A stretch of 7,139 bases of DNA, taken from positions 31,205 through 38,343 of the forward strand of contig DBVY01000061.1 of assembly GCA_002308575.1 (NCBI GenBank), in the 5' to 3' direction. The translations under genes were made by a program, and so were the position numbers. Below the pieces are notes generated by a model. That model made no database searches and was not told where the DNA came from. It was given only the letters and a program-made list of their open reading frames with translations. Positions 1-5,920 of this stretch are shown here, one piece after another (the first letter of the stretch is position 1; each line of letters begins with the position of its first letter). The stretch is from Christensenella sp. UBA1252 (GTDB taxonomy: Bacteria > Bacillota > Clostridia > Christensenellales > CAG-1252).

Positions 1-26
1 CACTTTTCATCCACTTTCGTCCACCC
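1..26 (-). promoter_or_regulatory. Candidate MraZ box (GTGG repeats) of a downstream gene outside the window
   Basis: Read on the minus strand, GTGG occurs at 24-21 and 14-11, with a third copy starting GTG at 3-1 and cut by the window edge. The spacing is 10 then 11 nt, with A-rich linkers (GTGGACGAAA, GTGGATGAAAA). MraZ, the repressor encoded first in the division and cell-wall cluster, binds three or four such GTG-containing repeats about 10 nt apart upstream of its own gene. That mraZ lies just to the left is inference. Confidence 0.45.
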
Positions 27-60
27 TTTTTTGAAAAAAAATAAAAAAATTTTAATAATT
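27..60. other. A/T-rich tract between the palindrome and the GTGG repeats
   Basis: This 34-nt stretch is almost pure A/T, with T runs of 6 or more on the minus strand. It lies just upstream (minus-strand sense) of the GTGG repeats. It may be promoter-region DNA for the gene beyond the left edge, but I could not identify a convincing -35/-10 pair. Confidence 0.35.
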
Positions 61-71
61 CGGCTTATAAA

Positions 72-114
72 GCATATATTGTGGTAGTTTGTCGCACCAA
101 AACACAATATATGC
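72..114. repeat. Perfect 12-bp inverted repeat with 19-nt centre
   Basis: GCATATATTGTG (72-83) and CACAATATATGC (103-114) are perfectly complementary. The 19-nt centre (84-102) can add an inner 4-bp TTTG/CAAA stem (88-91 with 98-101), giving a hairpin in RNA from either strand. No T run follows directly on either side, so it is not a terminator. It lies downstream of the metallophosphoesterase terminator in non-coding DNA. Options are a protein-binding site, a small dispersed palindromic element, or a structured leader of the next minus-strand transcript. Confidence 0.75.
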
Positions 115-189
115 CGTTAAAAAGTGGTCGCGAGTGGATTTTAAAATATGAGCCAAAACCAAAATTCGTAATTTTTTCTGTTTGGGCGT

Positions 190-215
190 AAAAAAAATGC
201 CGTCAAGCGGACAGC
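190..215 (-). terminator. Rho-independent terminator of the metallophosphoesterase gene
   Basis: On the minus strand GCTGTC (215-210) pairs with GACGGC (204-199) as a 6-bp stem with one G-U pair and a 5-nt loop CGCTT. It is followed by A and then eight T (197-190). It lies 39 nt after the stop codon. Confidence 0.85.
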
Positions 216-254
216 GAAACGGTCTTTTCCAAAGAAAGTGGTTAAAAATGGATA

Positions 255-938
255 TTATTCGGAGATCGTAACGAGCGAGAAATCGACGAGGTCGCAACTC
301 GTCAGAAAATAGGTCGCGCCGTCTATAAATACTTTGCGTTTGGCGTATGAATTTCCGTGCAAATGCCCATAGACCACCTTATCGACGCCGTACTCGGAAA
401 AGAGCTTCGTGACGGCAGTCGGTTGCAGATCGACGAGGAAAGGAGGAAAATGCGTCATTCCGATCACGACGTCGCCCTCTTTTCGTTCTTTCGCCATTTC
501 TTTTAAGGATAATTCCAAACGAAGCAATTCTCTTTTGAAAATCTTTTCATCTTCTTCGGTTTCGTATTCGAGCGTCCAGCCACGCGAACCGCAAAACAAA
601 TAATTGCCGATGCGAATTACGTCGTTTTGCAAAGCAAAAATTCCGTCAGGAAGCAAACCTCTGACCTTTCCGATCGATTGCCACCAATAATCGTGGTTGC
701 CTTTAAGCAAGACCTTTTTCCCGGGAAGCGCGGCGATCGAAACGAGATCGGGTTTCGCCTCTTCGAGCGTCATTCCCCAAGAGATATCGCCCGAAATAAT
801 CACGACGTCTTCCGCCGCAACCTTTTCGAGCCAATTCTTTCGGATCTTTTCGAAATGCCCTTCCCATTTTTTGCCGAAAACATCCATCGGCTTGTCCACG
901 TTATTCCCGAGATGCAGATCGGATATGCAATAAACCAT
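255..938 (-). CDS. Calcineurin-like metallophosphoesterase
   Basis: This 227-aa cytoplasmic enzyme belongs to the binuclear metal phosphoesterase superfamily; the substrate is unknown. The full metal-binding set is visible: SDLHLG with Asp7 and His9; GDISWG with Asp51; GNHD at 80-83 with Asn81 and His82; MTHFPP with His163; and YGHLHG with His192 and His194. DKPMDVFG (15-22) and the NHDYWW block resemble a widespread clostridial subfamily of uncharacterised phosphohydrolases. The start is fixed: TGA lies in frame two codons upstream, and no later start precedes the DLH motif. No Shine-Dalgarno precedes the ATG (the bases are GATTGAACC), and the promoter predicts transcription from the A of ATG. 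It is a single-gene unit, with promoter upstream and terminator 39 nt after the stop. Confidence 0.93.
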   Translation of the reverse strand: MVYCISDLHLGNNVDKPMDVFGKKWEGHFEKIRKNWLEKVAAEDVVIISGDISWGMTLEEAKPDLVSIAALPGKKVLLKGNHDYWWQSIGKVRGLLPDGIFALQNDVIRIGNYLFCGSRGWTLEYETEEDEKIFKRELLRLELSLKEMAKERKEGDVVIGMTHFPPFLVDLQPTAVTKLFSEYGVDKVVYGHLHGNSYAKRKVFIDGATYFLTSCDLVDFSLVTISE

Positions 939-944
939 GGTTCA

Positions 945-973
945 ATCATAGCATAAACCCGCGCGTTTTTCAA
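945..973 (-). promoter_or_regulatory. Sigma-A promoter with extended -10 for the metallophosphoesterase
   Basis: The minus strand has TTGAAA (973-968), exactly 17 nt, then TATGAT (950-945), with TGC immediately before the -10 giving the extended -10 form. The expected start, about 7 nt past the -10, is position 938, which is the A of the start codon. The mRNA would therefore be leaderless. Confidence 0.75.
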
Positions 974-992
974 GTTTTTTCAGCGCGCGGGT
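957..992. repeat. GC-rich inverted repeat overlapping the metallophosphoesterase promoter
   Basis: ACCCGCGCG (957-965) and CGCGCGGGT (984-992) form a perfect 9-bp stem around an 18-nt A/T-rich centre. On the minus strand it lies 12 nt after the stop of the 210-aa gene. It is followed by only three T, so it would be a weak terminator for that gene. At the same time the -35 box of the next gene sits in its loop and the spacer contains one arm, so it could also act as an operator. Confidence 0.7.
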
Positions 993-1004
993 CATGCATC
1001 GGCT

Positions 1005-1637
1005 TTATCTCGGAAAGAGCGGAAGATCAAAAAATCCTTCACAGATCTCCTCTTGATACTCCTGACAAGGCGGTATGTAGCAATACCCGTAAGACGGGAC
1101 GAGAAGTTCGACGTCCATCACGACTTTCAGAATGATCGTCACGCAAAGCGTGATTTGGAATTGACCGTCGGAAAGATACGATCCTTCGGCGGAAACCGCG
1201 TTTACGACCGCCACGATCTCATACGGGATCACCGAGGGTTCCGGAACACGCAATAAAACGTCGCGCGAAACGGTCAGACTTGACACACCGGTCGCTTGTG
1301 TTCCGTTCGCATCGGTAAAAGCAACCTGCAAAGGAATCGTCACGTTTGCCTGCACGCGACTGCAACCCGGAGTTTCCGCGGCGGGCGTAACGACGAGATC
1401 GGAAACGACGCCCGTCGAAGACGAACTCCTTGCGGAAACGAACGCAAACGGTTCGGTTACTTCCGCGGGAACGGTGCTTTGAAGCGTAATCGTTTGTTCG
1501 GAGAGCGTTTCCTGCTTAATACAAGCGTCAAACACTTTCTTAACTTCGATGCAAACCTTTTCGCAAAGTCCGTTGGCTGCGTTTCCGACGATCGGTCCGG
1601 GCATACGGTCGGGTCGAACGTTATTGGAAAAAGACAT
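1005..1637 (-). CDS. Conserved clostridial-type Cys-containing protein, function unknown
   Basis: I cannot assign this 210-aa protein to a named family. Seen directly: no signal peptide, and eight Cys (25, 29, 39, 92, 165, 186, 191, 199) clustered near both ends. The N-terminal block CEKVCIEVKKVFDACIKQ (25-42) is followed by a Ser/Thr/Val-rich middle that looks like beta-strand (about 45-160). A hydrophobic strand at 161-180 leads into VPSYGYCYIPPCQEYQEEIC and a PLFPR end. Proteins with a Cys-rich K-V-(F/Y)-D-x-C motif are common in spore-forming Clostridia and are often thought spore-associated; that link is my inference from memory of such sequences. The next ATG upstream (1661) would add eight residues but overlaps the Shine-Dalgarno. 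The gene stands alone, separated from engB by a terminator, and has its own candidate promoter. A spore-coat or exosporium role would suit the composition and the sigma-K-like promoter but is unproven. Confidence 0.85.
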   Translation of the reverse strand: MSFSNNVRPDRMPGPIVGNAANGLCEKVCIEVKKVFDACIKQETLSEQTITLQSTVPAEVTEPFAFVSARSSSSTGVVSDLVVTPAAETPGCSRVQANVTIPLQVAFTDANGTQATGVSSLTVSRDVLLRVPEPSVIPYEIVAVVNAVSAEGSYLSDGQFQITLCVTIILKVVMDVELLVPSYGYCYIPPCQEYQEEICEGFFDLPLFPR

Positions 1638-1643
1638 AAAAGT

Positions 1644-1652
1644 ACCTCCTTT
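1644..1652 (-). promoter_or_regulatory. Strong ribosome binding site fixing the start of the 210-aa gene
   Basis: The minus strand reads AAAGGAGGT, a near-perfect anti-Shine-Dalgarno complement, about 7 nt before the ATG at 1637-1635. It lies downstream of the in-frame ATG at 1661, so that upstream ATG cannot be the start this site serves. Confidence 0.92.
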
Positions 1653-1666
1653 GATATTCACTATTC

Positions 1667-1695
1667 AATCATATGAAAAGAGGCTTACAAAAGTG
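1667..1695 (-). promoter_or_regulatory. Possible sporulation-type (sigma-K-like) promoter for the 210-aa gene
   Basis: The minus strand has CACT (1695-1692), 16 nt, then CATATGATT (1675-1667). This resembles the sigma-K pattern mACm-N16-CATAnnnTA with one mismatch in each box. A sigma-A reading (TATGAT at 1673-1668) has no acceptable -35 box. A start near 1660 would give a leader of about 22 nt that includes the Shine-Dalgarno. This is a short degenerate match and remains tentative. Confidence 0.25.
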
Positions 1696-1723
1696 CGGTC
1701 TTTCCGCTTTTGAGGCTTTGTAA
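1685..1723. repeat. Imperfect inverted repeat between the engB terminator and the 210-aa gene
   Basis: TTACAAA (1685-1691) is complementary to TTTGTAA (1717-1723). Inside, GCGG (1695-1698) pairs with CCGC (1704-1707) around a 5-nt loop, and CAAAA (1688-1692) can instead pair with TTTTG (1708-1712). The two outer pairings exclude each other. A direct repeat GAGGCTT occurs at 1680-1686 and 1712-1718. No U run follows on either strand, so it is not a standard terminator. It could be an operator, or a 5' structure of any read-through mRNA. Confidence 0.5.
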
Positions 1724-1728
1724 AGGCT

Positions 1729-1754
1729 AAAAAAAACGAAGCGTTTCCGCTTCG
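1729..1754 (-). terminator. Rho-independent terminator of the tig-clpP-clpX-lon-engB operon
   Basis: On the minus strand a 7-bp stem CGAAGCG/CGCTTCG (1748-1754 with 1737-1743) closes a GAAA tetraloop (a GNRA loop) and is followed at once by eight T (1736-1729). It starts 7 nt after the engB stop codon. There is no T tract on the plus-strand side, so it acts on minus-strand transcripts only. Confidence 0.92.
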
Positions 1755-1761
1755 ATCAAAA

Positions 1762-2352
1762 TCAGTTTTCTTGCAGCAACTCGGAGAAAAGCGCCAAAAG
1801 TTCCGCCCTACCGTCACCCGAAAGCGACGAACAGATCAACGTCCGTTCAATCGGGACGCCAAAGGCGTCGGCAATCTTTTTCACGGCGCCTTTCCGATTC
1901 ATTTTCGATAGTTTATCGGCTTTGGTCGCAACGATCGTAAAAGGAAGTTCGTAATAACGGAAATACTCGGAAAGCGAAAGATCCAAGGGGCTCGGATCGT
2001 GACGGATATCAACAAGAAGGATCACGTGGCGTAAGGCTTTCGATTCTTTCAAATAGTATTCTATAATCTCTTTCCAAGCCTCTTTTTCTTTATCGGAAAC
2101 TTTCGCATAGCCGTACCCCGGAAGATCGACGAGATAAAACTCTCCTTTATTAACGCTAAAATAATTGAGCATACGCGTACGCCCGGGTTCCGCGGAGGAT
2201 CTCGCGAGTTTTTTTCTGCCCGTAAGCATATTGATAAAAGAGGATTTCCCGACGTTCGAACGCCCTGCGATCGCGATCTCGGGAACTTTTTCTTGATAGA
2301 TCTTCTTTTGAACGACGCTCGTTTCGTAATCGGCGGAAAGGATCTTTATCAT
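1762..2352 (-). CDS. engB: Ribosome biogenesis GTP-binding protein EngB/YsxC
   Basis: This 196-aa protein is a TrmE-Era-like GTPase that assists late assembly of the 50S ribosomal subunit and is essential in several Firmicutes. All G motifs are visible: G1 GRSNVGKS at 30-37; G2 around Thr59 in PGRT (56-59); G3 DLPGYGYAK at 76-84; G4 TKAD at 143-146; G5 SSLSGDG at 175-181. Length is typical (about 190-210). It is the last gene of the operon. Its ATG overlaps the lon stop as ATGA, and no Shine-Dalgarno is visible in the preceding bases, so translation probably depends on ribosomes finishing lon. The lon-ysxC adjacency is also found in Bacillus subtilis. A Rho-independent terminator begins 7 nt after its TGA stop. 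Confidence 0.97.
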   Translation of the reverse strand: MIKILSADYETSVVQKKIYQEKVPEIAIAGRSNVGKSSFINMLTGRKKLARSSAEPGRTRMLNYFSVNKGEFYLVDLPGYGYAKVSDKEKEAWKEIIEYYLKESKALRHVILLVDIRHDPSPLDLSLSEYFRYYELPFTIVATKADKLSKMNRKGAVKKIADAFGVPIERTLICSSLSGDGRAELLALFSELLQEN

Positions 2353-4643
2353 TTGATCAACAAAGAATAGACCTCACGGATCTCGTTTACGTAACAAAAC
2401 TTGATCTTCTCCCGAAGATTCTCGGGGATATCCTGCACGTCCTTTTGATTGCCGGACGGCAAAATAATATTCTTAATTCCGTTTCGAAGCGCGGCAAGGC
2501 ACTTTTCTTTAACACCGCCGATCGGCGTAATACGCCCGAGAAGGGTAATCTCACCCGTGATCGCATAATCACCGCGAACGGGCCGATCCGTTAAAGCGGA
2601 ATACACGGCGGTCGAAATCGCCGCACCTGCGCTCGGGCCGTCTTTCGGAACCGCGCCTTCGGGGAAATGGATAAAGACGTCTTTTTCGGAAAGATCCCCG
2701 TCGCCGGCATTCTCCCGAATGACTTCTTTGCGCGCATTGGCGATCGCGATCTCAACGGATTCTTTCATAACCGTTCCGAGGTTTCCCGTTACGATCTTTT
2801 TGTCCTTTCCTTTGATCACGCTGCATTCGACGTCCAACGTATCGCCGCCGTTTTCCGTCCAAGCAAGACCGTGCACAACGCCGACGCGATCCGTCTTCAA
2901 AACGTCGTCCTCGGTAAACCGCGGGATCCCGAGATAGGTTTCGAGGTCATTCGCCTCTACAACGAGTTTCTTTTCTCCTTCAACCGCTTTAACCGCAAAT
3001 TTGCGCAAAATCTTTCCGATCAACTGTTCGAGTTTACGGACGCCCGCTTCGCGCGTGTACAACTCGATCATGCGACCGATCGCCTCATCCGTCAGCGTTA
3101 CGCTACCCTCATCAAGACCGAGGTTTTTAAGCCCCTTCGGCAACAAGAATTTTTGTGCGATGATCGTCTTTTCTTCGGGCGTATAACTTCCGAGGTCGAT
3201 GATCTCCATTCTGTCCAAAAGCGGACGGGACATCGTCGAAAGGGAGTTTGCGGTCGTGATAAACATAACCTTGGAAAGGTCGAAAGGAAGATCGATATAA
3301 TGATCTTGGAACGTCGAATTCTGTTTGGGATCCAAAACTTCGAGAAGCGCGTTAGACGGATCGCCTTTATAATCCGCTCCGAGTTTGTCGATCTCGTCGA
3401 GAAGGAAAACAGGATTGGACGTTCCCGCCTTTTTGATTCCCGCAATGATCCTGCCCGGCATCGATCCTATGTACGTGCGGCGATGTCCGCGAATCTCTGC
3501 TTCATCGTGAACGCCGCCGAGGCTCGCGCGAATATATTCTCGCCCGAGTGCGCGAGCGATCGACGCAACGATCGACGTTTTACCGACGCCCGGAGGCCCG
3601 ACCAAGCAAAGGATATTCGTCGTTTCGCCCTTTCCGAGCGCATGAACGGCAAGATATTCGATGATCCTTTCTTTGACGTCGACGATCCCGAAATGATCTT
3701 CATCCAAAATGCGCCGCGCCTTTTCGATATCCACCGTTTCCTCGCTGTATTTGCCCCAAGGCAAAGCGAGAACGGTATCGATATAATTCTTACAAACGAA
3801 GCTTTCCGGACTTCCCGTTTGCAGGGAAAGCATTTTGGTAAGCTCTTTTTTAAGTTTTTCTTTTACTTCATCGGAAGCGTTTAACGCTTCGATGGCTTGC
3901 GTGTATTTTTCGTTTTCGTCTTCCGCGCCGTACAATTCGTCGTTGATGACTTTCAATTCTTCGCGAAGATAATATTCGCGTTGACTTTTATCGATATTCT
4001 CTTGTACTTTGCGTTCGATCTCTTCGCGGATCTTCGATTGATCCAGCTGAACGCCGATTGCGACCGCGATCTTTTCCAAACGTTCGCTCGTGCGCTTCGC
4101 GTAAAAAAGATCGTTCGTATCGATCGAGCGAAAAGCGGCGCCGTACATATTGATCCAACGATCCGCATCGTCTTCGTCGAAAGGAGGAAGATCGCGATAG
4201 ATTTTATCGGCGTTTTGCGAAGTACCAAGCTTCTTGATTCCGGAAGAAATGATTTCACCGTACACGGAGATCGTTTCTCTGTCACAGTCGATTTCGTAAG
4301 GAAAATCCGATATTTTCGCGTAAGGAATGTCATTTGAAAAAACGACTTCGTTTAACCGAACGCGCGTTATGGATCTTCCGAAAAAGGCTTGCGTTTCCCC
4401 TTTCGGCATCGTTCGATTGATCGTGATCAACGTTCCGATCTTCGTTTCGGCGGAAAGATCGTCCGTCGCAACAAAAGAACTGCCCGGCAAGAGTACGGTG
4501 ACGTATTTGTCGTCATACATTCTCTTGTCGATATTCAGCCCAACGTCGTTATCGGGCAATATCGCTTTTTTGAAACCCACTAAGATCGGATAAAAATCTT
4601 TGAGTGAGTCATTCTCGCTTAAAGCAATGATATTCTCTTCCAT
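2349..4643 (-). CDS. lon: ATP-dependent protease Lon (LonA type)
   Basis: Lon is a soluble homohexameric AAA+ serine protease that degrades misfolded and selected regulatory proteins; unfoldase and peptidase are in one chain of 764 aa (family usual 770-810). Order: a divergent N-terminal LON substrate-binding domain (about 1-190), a helical linker with QREYYLREELKVINDELYG (221-239), an AAA+ module, then an S16 peptidase domain (about 575-764). Walker A is GPPGVGKT 349-356, Walker B FLLDEIDK 413-420, sensor-1 TTAN 463-466, and a sensor-2 region around GVRKLE 534-539. The catalytic dyad is Ser671 (PKDGPSAG) and Lys712 (GGVKEK). There is no transmembrane insert, so it is LonA not LonB. The N-terminus lacks the usual LPLLPLRG..FPG motif, reading YPILVGFKKAILPD instead. 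The start ATG has GGAG (4652-4655) at 8-nt spacing and lies 17 nt after clpX. The TGA stop overlaps the engB ATG. Confidence 0.97.
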   Translation of the reverse strand: MEENIIALSENDSLKDFYPILVGFKKAILPDNDVGLNIDKRMYDDKYVTVLLPGSSFVATDDLSAETKIGTLITINRTMPKGETQAFFGRSITRVRLNEVVFSNDIPYAKISDFPYEIDCDRETISVYGEIISSGIKKLGTSQNADKIYRDLPPFDEDDADRWINMYGAAFRSIDTNDLFYAKRTSERLEKIAVAIGVQLDQSKIREEIERKVQENIDKSQREYYLREELKVINDELYGAEDENEKYTQAIEALNASDEVKEKLKKELTKMLSLQTGSPESFVCKNYIDTVLALPWGKYSEETVDIEKARRILDEDHFGIVDVKERIIEYLAVHALGKGETTNILCLVGPPGVGKTSIVASIARALGREYIRASLGGVHDEAEIRGHRRTYIGSMPGRIIAGIKKAGTSNPVFLLDEIDKLGADYKGDPSNALLEVLDPKQNSTFQDHYIDLPFDLSKVMFITTANSLSTMSRPLLDRMEIIDLGSYTPEEKTIIAQKFLLPKGLKNLGLDEGSVTLTDEAIGRMIELYTREAGVRKLEQLIGKILRKFAVKAVEGEKKLVVEANDLETYLGIPRFTEDDVLKTDRVGVVHGLAWTENGGDTLDVECSVIKGKDKKIVTGNLGTVMKESVEIAIANARKEVIRENAGDGDLSEKDVFIHFPEGAVPKDGPSAGAAISTAVYSALTDRPVRGDYAITGEITLLGRITPIGGVKEKCLAALRNGIKNIILPSGNQKDVQDIPENLREKIKFCYVNEIREVYSLLIK

Positions 4644-4660
4644 CTTTCGTACTCCGATCG

Positions 4661-5893
4661 TTAAGCAGACTGCTTATAAATGATCTTCGGTTGCCCGTTT
4701 TTCCTAATGGAATCCGAGGTAATTATGACTTTTTCCACGTCCGCGTTTCCGGGGAGATCAAACATAACGTCCAGCATTACGTCTTCCAAAATACAGCGAA
4801 GCCCTCTCGCGCCCGTCTTTAATTCGATCGCTTTTTTCGCGACCTCGGTGATCGCGTCCGAATCGAAATCCAACTCGACGTGATCAAAACCGAACAGTTT
4901 TTTATACTGCTTCGTCAAAGCGTTTTTCGGCTCCGTTAATATCTTAACGAGAGCGGTTTCATCCAGAGCGTTCAAGCCGACGACGATCGGCACTCTGCCG
5001 ACGAATTCGGGGATCAACCCGTATTTGATCAGATCATCCGGCTGAATGTCCTTGATCATGTCCGAATAGCTATGCTCCGACTTAACGGAAACCGCCGCCC
5101 CGAAGCCGAGAGAAGACGTGTCCTTCCTCTTTTCCACGATTTTATCGAGCCCGACGAACGCGCCGCCGCAAATAAACAGAATGTTCGTCGTGTCGATCTG
5201 AATGCATTCCTGTTGCGGGTGTTTCCTGCCGCCCTGCGGAGGAACGCTCGCGACCGTGCTTTCGATAATCTTCAAAAGAGCTTGTTGCACGCCCTCGCCA
5301 CTGACGTCACGCGTAATGGAAACGTTTTCGCCTTTGCGCGCGATCTTATCGATTTCATCGATATAGACGATTCCGCGTTCGGCAAGTTTAACGTCGTAAT
5401 TCGCCGCCTGAATGAGTTTCAAAAGGATATTTTCAACGTCCTCGCCTACGTAACCGGCTTCCGTCAACGTCGTTGCGTCCGCAACGGCGAAAGGCACTTT
5501 TAAAATACCGGCAAGCGTTTTGGCGAGAAGGGTTTTTCCGCTACCCGTCGGTCCGAGCAAAAGCACGTTACTCTTTTCAAGAACGACACCATCGGACGCG
5601 TCCATATTTTTGTCGATCCTTTTATAGTGGTTATAAACCGCGACGGAAAGCGTCCGTTTCGCCTCATCCTGACCGACGATATACTCATCGAGTTTTTCTT
5701 TGATCTCTTTCGGCGTGGGAAGCTTCTCTCTTTCCGCAGTAGGCTCTTCGATCTGTTCGGACTGCAAAATGTCGGAACAAAGGCGCACGCATTCATCGCA
5801 GATATACGCGCCGCTTTCGCTTCCGATCATACGTTTAACGTCCTTATCCGCTCTACCGCAAAAAGAACATCTGTTTCCTTCTTCAATTTTCAC
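4661..5893 (-). CDS. clpX: ATP-dependent Clp protease ATP-binding subunit ClpX
   Basis: This 410-aa hexameric AAA+ unfoldase recognises tagged or damaged proteins, unfolds them and threads them into ClpP. An N-terminal C4 zinc-binding domain is intact: Cys9, Cys12, Cys32, Cys35. Walker A is GPTGSGKT at 114-121 and Walker [11 protein letters not shown] at 175-184. The GYVGED pore loop is at 147-152, the RKH loop GGRKHP at 221-226, and the sensor-2 GARGLR at 361-366. The ClpP-docking loop carries LGF (262-264), an accepted form of the IGF tripeptide, so it should dock to the ClpP encoded just upstream. The start is GTG: no in-frame ATG lies between the Shine-Dalgarno and the zinc finger, and the next internal Met (22) would remove Cys9 and Cys12. 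Length is close to the usual 410-425 aa. Confidence 0.97.
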   Translation of the reverse strand: MKIEEGNRCSFCGRADKDVKRMIGSESGAYICDECVRLCSDILQSEQIEEPTAEREKLPTPKEIKEKLDEYIVGQDEAKRTLSVAVYNHYKRIDKNMDASDGVVLEKSNVLLLGPTGSGKTLLAKTLAGILKVPFAVADATTLTEAGYVGEDVENILLKLIQAANYDVKLAERGIVYIDEIDKIARKGENVSITRDVSGEGVQQALLKIIESTVASVPPQGGRKHPQQECIQIDTTNILFICGGAFVGLDKIVEKRKDTSSLGFGAAVSVKSEHSYSDMIKDIQPDDLIKYGLIPEFVGRVPIVVGLNALDETALVKILTEPKNALTKQYKKLFGFDHVELDFDSDAITEVAKKAIELKTGARGLRCILEDVMLDVMFDLPGNADVEKVIITSDSIRKNGQPKIIYKQSA

Positions 5894-5903
5894 TATACAC
5901 CCA

Positions 5904-5908
5904 CTCCT
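5904..5908 (-). promoter_or_regulatory. Ribosome binding site deciding the GTG start of clpX
   Basis: The minus strand reads AGGAG followed by 10 nt and then GTG. The spacing is slightly long but this is the only good Shine-Dalgarno in the 27-nt clpP-clpX gap, and it supports GTG at 5893 as the clpX start. Confidence 0.75.
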
Positions 5909-5920
5909 AAAACACTGTTG

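Noticed and set aside
52..297. Minus-strand 81-codon open frame to the left of the metallophosphoesterase
   Set aside because: It overlaps the 3' end of the metallophosphoesterase, runs through the terminator hairpin and the 12-bp palindrome, and has no recognisable domain. Its composition is that of non-coding DNA.
1638..1661. Upstream ATG (1661) as start of the Cys-containing protein
   Set aside because: The strong AAAGGAGGT site lies inside this extension, correctly spaced for the ATG at 1637. The extra eight residues are encoded by the Shine-Dalgarno region itself.
2667..3884. Plus-strand 405-codon open frame opposite lon
   Set aside because: It lies wholly antisense to the conserved AAA+ and peptidase domains of lon. 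It is rich in Arg, Phe and Asp as expected from reading the opposite strand of this codon usage, and has no recognisable motifs.
3897..4337. Plus-strand 146-codon open frame opposite the lon N-terminal region
   Set aside because: It is another antisense shadow, with the same biased composition and no conserved features.
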